Shown: positions 1 to 7,026, counted from the first letter of the stretch. The stretch is 7,077 nt of DNA from Gammaproteobacteria bacterium (GCA_947377625.1 CANCGR010000127.1:1-7077); one strand, 5' to 3'. Program-made: numbers and translations. Notes: generated by a model from the sequence alone, not told the origin.

Positions 1-740
1 ACGTACTCATACATTTTGTAGCCGGGGCGGCGGGCATACATCCAGGTCCACTGCCAGGGGGCCGTCAGGTATTCAGGGTCAGTTACTGTCACTTCATCCA
101 CCATGTGATCCTTGTCGATCAGGTGAATGCGTTCGGCAATGTGCATCGCCGCTGAGTGGGGCACGTTGCGGAACAGGATGTTTTCCTTGATGCCTACTGT
201 TTCAGTCACCAGCGTGTCGCCTTCCCAATGGCCGCCGGAATGGCCCCAGAAGCGTGGCTCTGCGTCCTGCCAGGCCGGGATCTGCTCATTAAGATAGATG
301 CGGCGAATCTGTTGATAGGCTTCCTGAATGATGGTGATCTGGCCATTGGTCTCCAGCACTTCCATCGGAAACATGCCCTGCATCATCGCCGGCATACCGT
401 CGGGCAGGCAGTGGGTGTAGCCGGTGGCGATGGGCTCGCCACGCTTGTCGGCATCCGCCATCTTGGCACGCAGTTCTTTCCAAGGGCCTAGATATTCAGG
501 TTTCAGCGGGGGTTCGGAGATCGGCTTGGGCGGATCAATGGTGCGCTCCAAAGGATCAACCTGACCCGGGTAGGCGAACCATTTGCCATCGATGCCTTTG
601 GCTGCCGAAGACGCAGCAGCCGGCGCCACGGCAGCTTCCTGTGCAACCGAAGCCGTCTCTTTATTGTTACAGGCGGCCAGTATCAATACGGAACCAGCCA
701 AGGCAATGCGGGTAAAGCCGGTGGGGAATAGGTTTCTCAT
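1..740 (-). CDS. Lipoprotein of the GHWEGDTLV-type family (DUF6152 partner), 3' end cut by window
   Basis: The reading frame is open from an ATG at 740 to the window edge (246 codons, no stop), so the C-terminus lies outside. Residues 1-24 form a lipoprotein signal peptide with lipobox LAAC (Cys24). The following residues are Asn-Asn, which fits outer-membrane sorting. An Ala-rich linker (about 33-47) leads into the folded part. This contains THCLPDGMP (109-117), GHSGGHWEGDTLVTET (166-181), PHSAAMHIAERI (195-206) and DPEYLTAPW (221-229). I recognise this pattern from uncharacterised secreted proteins that often sit beside DUF6152 genes. Members commonly end soon after an EYVC-like motif, and the window stops at YEY, so little is probably missing. 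A GGAGGG ribosome site lies inside the end of the upstream gene, only 6 nt separate the two, and they are very likely cotranscribed. The molecular function is unknown; the conserved His and Trp residues might bind a ligand or metal, but that is a guess. Confidence 0.85.
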   Translation of the reverse strand, partial: MRNLFPTGFTRIALAGSVLILAACNNKETASVAQEAAVAPAAASSAAKGIDGKWFAYPGQVDPLERTIDPPKPISEPPLKPEYLGPWKELRAKMADADKRGEPIATGYTHCLPDGMPAMMQGMFPMEVLETNGQITIIQEAYQQIRRIYLNEQIPAWQDAEPRFWGHSGGHWEGDTLVTETVGIKENILFRNVPHSAAMHIAERIHLIDKDHMVDEVTVTDPEYLTAPWQWTWMYARRPGYKMYEY

Positions 741-746
741 GATCGC

Positions 747-1169
747 TTAACCCTCCACCAGTGCCGGATCAGGCGGCCCGGCCGGGTTGCCGTTACCCAT
801 CTTCCTGCCATCGGGCAGCTTCACTTGTTTCAGCAAAGCCCCAGGCTGGCCGGAATGCAGTGGCGCCACGATGACAGTGATCTCATCCCCTACCTTGATC
901 ATATTGAAGGTCCAGCCTAAGCGGCCAAGGATGCTGATGTTGGCGCACTCAATCGTCCAGTGTTTGGCCTTGCCATCCGCGCCCTTGCCATCCATTTCAA
1001 TGTAGACGTGCGGGTTGGTCCAGTCGAAGCGGCTCACCTTGCCGGTGAACTTGATCTGCTTTTCGTTGTTGTACATCGCAAAAGAGTGATGGGCGAATGC
1101 TTGCGGAATCAAGCCCGGCAGGCTCGACAGCAACAGCAGTACCCAAAGGGTGCGCAGGCGTTTGGTCAT
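747..1169 (-). CDS. DUF6152-type exported small protein
   Basis: This is a 140-residue protein with a clear Sec signal peptide: Lys/Arg at 3-6, a Leu-rich core at 8-20, and cleavage after AFA at about residue 26. The mature protein would start His-His-Ser-Phe-Ala. The HHSFA start, the FTGKVSRFDWTNPHVYI stretch (41-57), WTIEC (71-75) and the VAPLHSGQPGALL segment (101-113) are typical of the DUF6152 family, whose members are small periplasmic proteins of unknown function. The length is usual for the family. The start at 1169 is supported by AGGGGA five bases upstream. The gene leads the minus-strand operon, and the lipoprotein gene follows after 6 nt. An exposed N-terminal His plus further conserved His (His28, His54) makes metal binding conceivable, but nothing in the sequence proves it. 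Family assignment is fairly sure; function is not known. Confidence 0.88.
   Translation of the reverse strand: MTKRLRTLWVLLLLSSLPGLIPQAFAHHSFAMYNNEKQIKFTGKVSRFDWTNPHVYIEMDGKGADGKAKHWTIECANISILGRLGWTFNMIKVGDEITVIVAPLHSGQPGALLKQVKLPDGRKMGNGNPAGPPDPALVEG
751..756 (-). promoter_or_regulatory. Ribosome binding site for the lipoprotein gene
   Basis: On the minus strand GGAGGG lies 10 nt before the ATG at 740, inside the last codons of the DUF6152 gene. The placement supports the ATG at 740 as the start and suggests translational coupling between the two genes. Confidence 0.7.
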
Positions 1170-1291
1170 TTATTTCCCCTGAAATTGAATGTTGCCCGCG
1201 TGAGCGGGTGAATGCATGTTGTAAGACGGTGCTTTGGGCCGATGCCGGCTTGCGCACTCTGGTTTGAACATGCGCTGGCAGCATAAACCCG

Positions 1292-1303
1292 CTGTTGCAA
1301 CAG
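1292..1303. promoter_or_regulatory. Perfect palindrome CTGTTGCAACAG, possible operator
   Basis: The 12 bases CTGTTGCAACAG read identically on both strands, and the symmetry stops at the next base on each side. The site lies near the middle of the divergent intergenic region, where a dimeric regulator could act on both operons. I do not recognise a specific regulator family from it, so assignment as an operator is inference. Confidence 0.3.
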
Positions 1304-1420
1304 GAGCAACAACGGCAGCAACAACAAGGCAGAAAAAAGGAAAGCCAATCAGCAATTTCCGGTCAGCTTGGACACCTGTATCAATGGTGGTAACTTCCCA
1401 AGCCTTGGCTGTTTCACGGC

Positions 1421-1428
1421 AAAAACAA
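1421..1428 (+). promoter_or_regulatory. A-rich AANAANAA motif at the translation start of the vWA gene
   Basis: AAAAACAA fits the AANAANAA pattern known as the Hfq/Crc catabolite-repression target in Pseudomonas. It lies 13 nt upstream of the ATG at 1442, where a Shine-Dalgarno site would be expected, and no good purine-rich SD is seen there. A second match, AACAACAA, occurs at 1320-1327. A-rich leaders can also simply aid ribosome binding, so the regulatory reading is tentative. Confidence 0.25.
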
Positions 1429-1441
1429 AGTAGCCGGTCAT

Positions 1442-3673
1442 ATGCTCGAATTCCTTTTCAAATATCCCCGGCAAGCGTTTGCCGACAGCAGCTTTGTGTT
1501 GGCCAGTTCCTGGCCACTGTGGTTGATGTATGCGCTCGGCATTGTGTGCGCAGCCTTGGTCATTGCCGGGCTTTACCTCAAACGTAATTCGTTGAGCCTT
1601 TGGCAGTTGACCACACTAGGTTTGTTGCAACTACTAATGCTGGCCACGGTGCTGTTTGTGTTGTGGCAACCGGCGCTGGTGAATGAACGACTGCTGCAAG
1701 GTGAAAACACCGTTGCCATCATGCTGGATACGTCAGCCAGCATGGCGCAGACCGATGTGGAAGCCACCCGCATGGCGCGCGCGCGCGCGCTGCTGAGCCC
1801 CGACAGTCTGCGACCGTTGGCAGAGTCCTACAAAATCGCGCCCTATGCGTTTTCCGATCATGCCGAAGCACTGGCTTCGTTCGATGAAGCCAATCTTCCC
1901 GCGCCAGGCACCGCCACAATATTGGGCCAGTCGATTCTGCAAACCTTGCGCGGCGCCGGCACCGCCTCATTGGGCGCAGTGATTCTGATCAGCGATGGCG
2001 CCGACAACAGCAACGCCATCAGCCAAAAAGAACTCAGTGAAATCGCCGGCTTCGGCGTGCCAATCCACACAGTAGGCATTGGCCGCGAAGTGATCCCGGA
2101 AGATCTTGAGCTGGAAAGTGTGCAACTGCCCAACAAGGCACTGGCTGGCACCACTCTTACCGCACGCGTCACCATTCGCCACGACCAGGGCGGCATGGCG
2201 CGCATCAAGGTTTATAACGGCGACACCTTCCTGGTTGCCAAAGAAGTGCAGCTCGATGCAGCGCAGAAATCGACGCAGGCTTTTATCAACATTGAAGTGC
2301 CTGCCCCTGGCCAGCTTGATTTGCATTTCAAACTGGATGCCATCAACGGTGAACATAACCTGGCCAATAACACACGCAGCCACGTAGTGGATGTGCCGGA
2401 AGGCAAATACCGCATCCTTTATGTCGAGGGCGAACCACGCTGGGAATACAAGTTCATGCAGCGCGCGCTCAACGATGACCCCAGCATCCAGCTCACCACG
2501 CTGCTGAAAGTCACGCCCAACAAGTATTACCGCCAGGGCATCCTCAATCCCAAGGAGTTGGAAAAAGGCTTTCCCACCGAAAAACAAGACCTGTATCTCT
2601 ACGACGCGCTGATCATCGGCAGCATGAATGTGGCTGAGTTCACGGCTGATCAACAACAGCTGATCCGTGATTTTGTCAGCGAGCGTGGCGGCACGTTGAT
2701 GATGATGGCCGGCTTGCATGGCCTTGGCTTGGGCGGCTGGGGCGAATCTGTCGTCAATGAAGTGTTGCCGTCACGGCTGTCGCTGAAAGAGGATGCCTTC
2801 GTGCGTCAGCAAGTGCCGGTTGTGCTGACTGCCAGCGGCCGCACCTCGCCGATGCTGAAGTTCAGCGACAGTGACAGCGAAAACGTTAAACAGTGGAGCG
2901 ATATACCGCCGGTCGCTGATTACCAGAGCATCGGCACCTTGCGCCCAGCCGCCACCACGCTGCTGGAAGTCACCGTCGACGGGCATAACCAGCCACTGCT
3001 GGTCACGCAGCCCTATGGTCGTGGCCAGAGTTTCATCCTCGCCACCGGCGGCACCTGGCGCTGGCAGATGAATCTGCCGCTGGAAGACATGCGCCATGAA
3101 ACATTCTGGCGCCAGTTGGCGCGCACGATGGTGGCCAATGCACCGCGTCCGTTTGAAGTGAGCTCGGTGGTGGAAAACCAAACCATCAAGATCAAAGCCG
3201 AGTTGCGCGACCCTGACGCTGCCGAAAACAAAGGCGTTGCCATTACTGCCGTGGCGAGTTCTGCCAACGGTGAACTGGTGAATCTGGAGATGATTCCGGT
3301 GGCAGGCAGAGCCGGCATGTTTGAAGCGGCTTTCACGCCCAAAGGCGAAGGGCTTTACAACATCGAAGCTATTTCACGCAAAGGCAACAAACTGGTGAAC
3401 TCGGTGCGCACTGCCACGCGCTATGAGCGCAAAGAAGAAATGTTCAACATCCGCCAGAACCGCGCACTGCTGGAACGACTGAGCCAAAGCACGTCGGGCC
3501 AATACTGGGAGCCGTCGCAATGGCGCAAATTGATCGAGGCCATCAGCTATTCCAAGGCCGGCATCACCGAACAACAGATCAGTTACTTGTGGGATGCGCC
3601 ATTTTTCTTCTTGTTGCTGGTGCTGTTGAAAACGGCTGAATGGTTGCTGCGGCGCCGCTGGCGTGTGATCTAG
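1442..3673 (+). CDS. vWA / glutamine-amidotransferase-like inner-membrane protein
   Basis: This 743-residue membrane protein has two N-terminal TM helices (about 24-46 and 53-75), then a von Willebrand A domain (about 90-215). An intact MIDAS metal site is seen: DTSAS at 96-100, likely Thr159, and Asp185 in LISDGAD. A beta-rich segment follows (220-318), then a class I glutamine-amidotransferase-like domain starting at ILYVEGEPRWEYKF (325-338) and including DALIIGSM (388-395) and GGTLMMMAGLHG (416-427). A second beta-rich region (570-650) precedes a C-terminal TM helix (about 719-736) ending in an Arg-rich tail. The only cysteine is Cys36 in the first TM helix, so the amidotransferase-like domain cannot use a Cys nucleophile. 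Positive charges after TM1 and at the C-terminus suggest that the large middle part is periplasmic. The ATG at 1442 is the only usable start before an in-frame stop at 1391, but its SD is poor. It heads the operon. Such proteins often accompany MoxR ATPases; the exact role is unknown. Confidence 0.9.
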   Translation: MLEFLFKYPRQAFADSSFVLASSWPLWLMYALGIVCAALVIAGLYLKRNSLSLWQLTTLGLLQLLMLATVLFVLWQPALVNERLLQGENTVAIMLDTSASMAQTDVEATRMARARALLSPDSLRPLAESYKIAPYAFSDHAEALASFDEANLPAPGTATILGQSILQTLRGAGTASLGAVILISDGADNSNAISQKELSEIAGFGVPIHTVGIGREVIPEDLELESVQLPNKALAGTTLTARVTIRHDQGGMARIKVYNGDTFLVAKEVQLDAAQKSTQAFINIEVPAPGQLDLHFKLDAINGEHNLANNTRSHVVDVPEGKYRILYVEGEPRWEYKFMQRALNDDPSIQLTTLLKVTPNKYYRQGILNPKELEKGFPTEKQDLYLYDALIIGSMNVAEFTADQQQLIRDFVSERGGTLMMMAGLHGLGLGGWGESVVNEVLPSRLSLKEDAFVRQQVPVVLTASGRTSPMLKFSDSDSENVKQWSDIPPVADYQSIGTLRPAATTLLEVTVDGHNQPLLVTQPYGRGQSFILATGGTWRWQMNLPLEDMRHETFWRQLARTMVANAPRPFEVSSVVENQTIKIKAELRDPDAAENKGVAITAVASSANGELVNLEMIPVAGRAGMFEAAFTPKGEGLYNIEAISRKGNKLVNSVRTATRYERKEEMFNIRQNRALLERLSQSTSGQYWEPSQWRKLIEAISYSKAGITEQQISYLWDAPFFFLLLVLLKTAEWLLRRRWRVI
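1775..1790 (+). repeat. (GC)8 dinucleotide tract inside the vWA gene
   Basis: Eight GC units in a row encode Ala-Arg-Ala-Arg-Ala at residues 112-116, just after the DxSxS part of the MIDAS motif. Gain or loss of a unit would shift the frame and destroy the rest of the protein. It may be no more than codon choice in a GC-rich gene. Confidence 0.85.
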
Positions 3674-3676
3674 GAG
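3672..3676 (+). promoter_or_regulatory. Ribosome binding site for the caspase-like gene
   Basis: AGGAG overlaps the TAG stop codon (3671-3673) of the vWA gene and lies 7 nt before the ATG at 3684. This fixes the start and indicates coupling of the two genes. Confidence 0.75.
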
Positions 3677-3683
3677 CCAAGTA

Positions 3684-4718
3684 ATGAAATTGACCACCAT
3701 GCTTCGCAGTTCTGCCCGCCTTATGGTTGCCGCATCGGTTGCTGCGCTGGCGGTGGTGCCGGCATTGTCGCAGGCGGCGCTCTACATCAGCGTTGTGCAA
3801 GGCTTGGGCGGACAAGCGCTCTATGACGAACAGTTCAATGACATGCGCAAGAAGATTGAAGCAGCGTCCGCCACCATCACCGATGCCGACAAGGTCTATT
3901 CATTTTCGGGTGAGCACGCTACCCGCGCAGCGCTGCTGAAACATTTCACTGAGCTCAGCAAAAAGATGACGGCCACTGACCGCGCGGCAATCTATTTGGT
4001 TGGTCACGGCAGTTTCGATGGTGACACTTACAAGTTCAACATTCCCGGCCCTGATCTCACTGCAGCCGATCTGAAAAGCATCCTCGAACATCTGCCCGGC
4101 AAGAATCATTTTCTCGTCAACACCTCGAGCACCTCCGGCGCGATGCTGGAAACGTTGGTCGGCAAAGGTGACAAGGCCAGCAATCCCGCTTATGTCGTGA
4201 TCAGTGCCACCCGCAATGGCAACGAACGCAATGCCACGCAATTCGGTCGCTTTTTTGCCGAGGCCCTGCGCAACAAGGATGCCGATCTCAACAAGAACAA
4301 CAGCATCAGCATTCAGGAAGCCTACGACTACGCCGAGAAACAAGTGGGTGCGTATTTTCAGGATGAAAGCAAACTCTCGACCGAACATGCCCAGCTGCGT
4401 GGCGAAGGTGCCGCGCAGTTCAACCTGGCCAGACTCAATGCCGCTGAACAAAAAGCAGAACTGGCCAACGCCAGTGGAAAACTTGCGGACCTGCTGAAGA
4501 AACGCAAAGACCTCGAAACAGAAATTGAAGACCTGCAAGTGCGCAAGGGTCAGCTCAGCAATGCGGATTATCTTGCCCGCTTCCAACAGCTGATCCTGCA
4601 AAGTGCTGAATTGAGCGAGCAGATTGAAGCCGCGCAAAAATCCAACATCGCGCCCAAGCCCGCCTTTGAACCGGATGCCGCAATGCCGAAACCGCCAGGA
4701 GGCCCGCGTGTGCCCTGA
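3684..4718 (+). CDS. Exported caspase/C13-peptidase-like protein lacking the catalytic cysteine
   Basis: This is a 344-residue protein with a Sec signal peptide (cleavage likely after SQA, residue 31), so it is periplasmic. Residues 32-225 resemble the caspase/legumain (C13) fold. A hydrophobic strand leads to the His-Gly motif AIYLVGHGS (102-110, His108). Next comes the strand HFLVNTSSTSG (142-152), where the family normally has Cys-x-Ser-Gly. Then come VVISATRNGNERN (171-183) and FGRFFAEAL (187-195). Here the Cys position is Ser149, and the whole protein contains no cysteine. An EF-hand-like loop D-x-N-x-N-N-S-I-S-x-x-E occupies 201-212. The C-terminal part is a probable coiled coil (about 250-320) ending in a Pro-rich tail. 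It follows the vWA gene after 10 nt and overlaps the next gene by 11 nt. It may be a pseudoprotease, a scaffold, or an enzyme using Ser. The fold assignment rests on motifs only and is moderately sure. Confidence 0.8.
   Translation: MKLTTMLRSSARLMVAASVAALAVVPALSQAALYISVVQGLGGQALYDEQFNDMRKKIEAASATITDADKVYSFSGEHATRAALLKHFTELSKKMTATDRAAIYLVGHGSFDGDTYKFNIPGPDLTAADLKSILEHLPGKNHFLVNTSSTSGAMLETLVGKGDKASNPAYVVISATRNGNERNATQFGRFFAEALRNKDADLNKNNSISIQEAYDYAEKQVGAYFQDESKLSTEHAQLRGEGAAQFNLARLNAAEQKAELANASGKLADLLKKRKDLETEIEDLQVRKGQLSNADYLARFQQLILQSAELSEQIEAAQKSNIAPKPAFEPDAAMPKPPGGPRVP
4697..4702 (+). promoter_or_regulatory. Consensus AGGAGG that sets a GTG start
   Basis: A perfect AGGAGG lies within the last codons of the caspase-like gene, 5 nt before GTG at 4708. 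No comparable site precedes the in-frame ATG codons at 4624 or 4741, so it argues for GTG as the true start of the TPR peptidase gene. Confidence 0.85.
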
Positions 4719-7026
4719 GCAACGGCAACAGCGCAGCAGCATGCTGGCAGTGGCAACACTGGCGCTGGCGATAAGTGCCAGCGCTGCGCTCGCGCGTGAG
4801 CCGCTCTATGGTGCGCTCGACAATGCCGCATTGCTGCGTTGTGAAGACCAGTTCTGGCATGGCCACCTCAATGAAGCCCGGAGCTGCTACCAGTTATTGC
4901 AAGCTGCGCAAACGCCAATCGCGATCCGCGCCGAAGCGAATTGGGCCCTGGGCGACATGCAAGGCGCCAACAGCCTGTTTCAGGAAGCGGTAAAAGCCGA
5001 GCCCAAGAATGCAATGTTGCGCGTGCGTTGGGGTGAGCTCTATCTGCAAACCTATCAATATGACGAAGCCGACAACCTGTTTGATGAGGCACTCGCCATT
5101 GATGACAAAAATGCCTGGGCCAAGATTGGTTCCGCTGAAGCCTTGTCCAAAGGCGGTGGCGACTCGGCTGCCATCAGCAAACTGATGGAAGACGCTGTTG
5201 AAAACATCGTGTCTCCGCCCGGCGTGCGTTATCGCGGCCTGCTGATGCTATTGCACAACGCACTCGGCAAAGACCAGTTTGAACAAGCCGATAAAGTCAT
5301 CAAGGAAGCGCGCGACGCAGCCGAGAATGGCAAGCTGCCGCAATTGGAGTTGTATGCACTGGAAGCGGCCAATGCGTTCATGACTTTCAAACCCTATCAG
5401 TCCTTTATAGACAAAGCCTTGAAAGAAGACCCGGCCTATGGCGACGCTTGGGCGATACCGGGGCGCTTTGCAATGATGACGCGTCGCTACCGTGAATCTG
5501 GCGCCTTTTATGAAAAGGCCGTGGTTGTGCAGCCCGATCACTGGCAGGCGCATCTTGAACTCGGCCAGAACTACATGCGGCTCAACCAGATCAGCCCCGG
5601 CGTTGAACATATTCACACGTCATTCGACGGTGACAAGTTCAACCCTACTACCATCAACCTGATGCGCATGCTGGAAGTGTTTCTTAACCAGACTGAAGTG
5701 TTCAGCTTTCCCAATCCGCCGGAAGGTCCGTTCCCCAAGCTGAGTTTGCGGCTCAACAAATCCGAATCCAACGTGATGAAGGATTATGTGCGTGAGTTGG
5801 CCGAAGCCGGCATGGCCAGCTACCAGACGCGTTACCGCTTCACCGCAAAAGAGCCAGTGGTGATCGAGGTTTATCCTAACCATGAAGATTTTGTCGTGCG
5901 TTCGGTCGGTATGCCGGGTGTAGGTTTGCTGGGCGTGACCTTCGGCTATTTGCTATCGATGGATTCACCCACCGCGCATGCGCGCAGCGAGAGTTATCAC
6001 TGGGGCACCACGCTCTGGCACGAGCTGGCACACGTTTACACGGTAGAGGCCAGCAACCATCTGGTGCCGCGCTGGTATACCGAAGGCATTTCGGTGTTTG
6101 AAGAATGGCGCACCGGCCCGATCCCCGGCCGGAAGATTCCACTTGATGTTTACAAGGCCATGGCGGAGCACAAGTTTCTGCCGGTGGAAAAACTTGATGA
6201 CGGCTTTATGCGACCCACGTATGAAAACCAGGTGATCGTGTCCTACATGCAGGGCGGGTTGGTGATCGATTTTATCAATGAGGAATTCGGCTTCGAGAAA
6301 ATCGTCGACATGCTCGAGCTGTTTGGCAAAGGTGTGAAGCTGAGTGAAGCACTGCCGCAAACGCTCGGCATCAGCGTTGAAGTGTTCGACAAGCAGTTCA
6401 AACAATATATCGACATTGAATACGGCAAGCTGCTGAAGAATTTGCCCGGCTGGCAGGAAGACCGCAAAGCGGCGTTCACTGCGCTGGAAAAAGAAGATTG
6501 GAAAGGCGCAGTGGATGCTGCCAAAAAAGCGGTGTTCAGCTTTCCTGATTATGTGGAGCCCGATGCGGCGTACATTGCACTGGCACGCGGCTACTCGCGA
6601 CTCAACGACAAGGACAACGAGTTCAAGACGCTGGAGACCTTTTGGCAGAAAGGCGGCTATGCCTCACGTGCGCTGCTGGCGCTGGCCAATGACTACATTG
6701 AGCGTGGCGATAGTGAACACGCCTTTAAAGTGCTGAAAGATGTGGTGTGGGCAGATCCTTTCTCGCAAGATTTGCACGTCAAGCTCGGCGATCTCTACAT
6801 GACGCACAATGAGCCAGCCAAAGCACTGCGTGAATATCTGGTGCTGTTGTCGCTCAACCCGCCCGACAAGGCCGATGCCAATTACAAAGTGGCCACGGCC
6901 TACAAGGCGCTGAACGACAAAAACAAGACCATGGAATATGTGATGGCCGCGCTGGATGTAGCACCGCAGTACCGGCCGGCACAGTCGCTGTTGCTGGAAC
7001 TCAGCCGCAGCATCAACAAACAATGA
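4708..7026 (+). CDS. Exported TPR protein with HExxH (peptidase MA-like) metallopeptidase domain
   Basis: Read from GTG 4708, this is a 772-residue protein. A longer frame from ATG 4624 exists, but it would overlap the upstream gene by 95 nt and put a charged stretch before the signal peptide. Residues 1-29 form a signal peptide: Arg-containing start, Ala/Leu core, cleavage after ALA. TPR-like helical repeats fill about 45-300; the clearest are at 75-147 and 244-294. A gluzincin-type domain follows (about 367-572) with zinc motif HELAH (438-442) and a likely third ligand Glu459 in WYTEGIS, as in the peptidase MA family. More TPR-like repeats fill 587-772. The protein is therefore probably a periplasmic zinc peptidase flanked by protein-binding repeats. 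Its gene overlaps the caspase-like gene by 11 nt, so the two are likely made together. The substrate is unknown, and activity is inferred from the intact motif. Confidence 0.9.
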   Translation: MCPEQRQQRSSMLAVATLALAISASAALAREPLYGALDNAALLRCEDQFWHGHLNEARSCYQLLQAAQTPIAIRAEANWALGDMQGANSLFQEAVKAEPKNAMLRVRWGELYLQTYQYDEADNLFDEALAIDDKNAWAKIGSAEALSKGGGDSAAISKLMEDAVENIVSPPGVRYRGLLMLLHNALGKDQFEQADKVIKEARDAAENGKLPQLELYALEAANAFMTFKPYQSFIDKALKEDPAYGDAWAIPGRFAMMTRRYRESGAFYEKAVVVQPDHWQAHLELGQNYMRLNQISPGVEHIHTSFDGDKFNPTTINLMRMLEVFLNQTEVFSFPNPPEGPFPKLSLRLNKSESNVMKDYVRELAEAGMASYQTRYRFTAKEPVVIEVYPNHEDFVVRSVGMPGVGLLGVTFGYLLSMDSPTAHARSESYHWGTTLWHELAHVYTVEASNHLVPRWYTEGISVFEEWRTGPIPGRKIPLDVYKAMAEHKFLPVEKLDDGFMRPTYENQVIVSYMQGGLVIDFINEEFGFEKIVDMLELFGKGVKLSEALPQTLGISVEVFDKQFKQYIDIEYGKLLKNLPGWQEDRKAAFTALEKEDWKGAVDAAKKAVFSFPDYVEPDAAYIALARGYSRLNDKDNEFKTLETFWQKGGYASRALLALANDYIERGDSEHAFKVLKDVVWADPFSQDLHVKLGDLYMTHNEPAKALREYLVLLSLNPPDKADANYKVATAYKALNDKNKTMEYVMAALDVAPQYRPAQSLLLELSRSINKQ

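Larger units (their letters stand above)
1170..1441. other. Divergent intergenic region
   Basis: This 272-bp region separates the minus-strand operon from the plus-strand operon and must hold promoters for both, unless the plus operon has an internal one further in. I found no strong sigma70 match. The best plus-strand candidate is TTGGAC (1368-1373), 17 nt from TAACTT (1391-1396), with 3 of 6 matches in each box. The region holds a perfect 12-bp palindrome (1292-1303), a CAACA-rich stretch (1297-1328), and a small GC hairpin CCCGC-gtga-GCGGG (1195-1208). In the minus-strand transcript that hairpin would lie in the leader of the DUF6152 gene. Two overlapping minus-strand frames starting with TTG near 1348-1355 look fortuitous. 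Confidence 0.6.

Noticed and set aside
156..491. Plus-strand open frame of 111 codons
   Set aside because: It is opposite the lipoprotein gene, whose lipobox and family motifs show that the minus strand is the coding one.
1195..1208. Small hairpin CCCGC-gtga-GCGGG as a terminator
   Set aside because: The stem is only 5 bp, no T-run follows on either strand, and it lies in the leader just upstream of a start codon.
1166..1355. Two overlapping minus-strand frames (60 and 61 codons) with hydrophobic N-termini, one of them ending directly against the DUF6152 start codon
   Set aside because: Both rely on TTG starts without a good ribosome site, the downstream residues look random, and the CAACAA-rich DNA alone explains the Leu/Val-rich stretch.
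1368..1396. Sigma70 promoter TTGGAC - 17 nt - TAACTT ahead of the vWA gene
   Set aside because: Only 3 of 6 bases match in each box, which is no better than chance in a region of this size.
1967..2719. Minus-strand open frame of 250 codons
   Set aside because: It lies antisense to the vWA gene, has no recognisable domain or RBS, and the plus-strand frame gives clear motifs across the same stretch.
4624..4707. N-terminal extension of the TPR peptidase from ATG 4624
   Set aside because: It is fully inside the preceding gene, lacks an RBS, and would bury the signal peptide; GTG 4708 has a perfect AGGAGG.
3900..4742. Minus-strand open frame of 280 codons
   Set aside because: It is antisense to the caspase-like gene, its composition reflects the opposite strand, and it has no domain I recognise.
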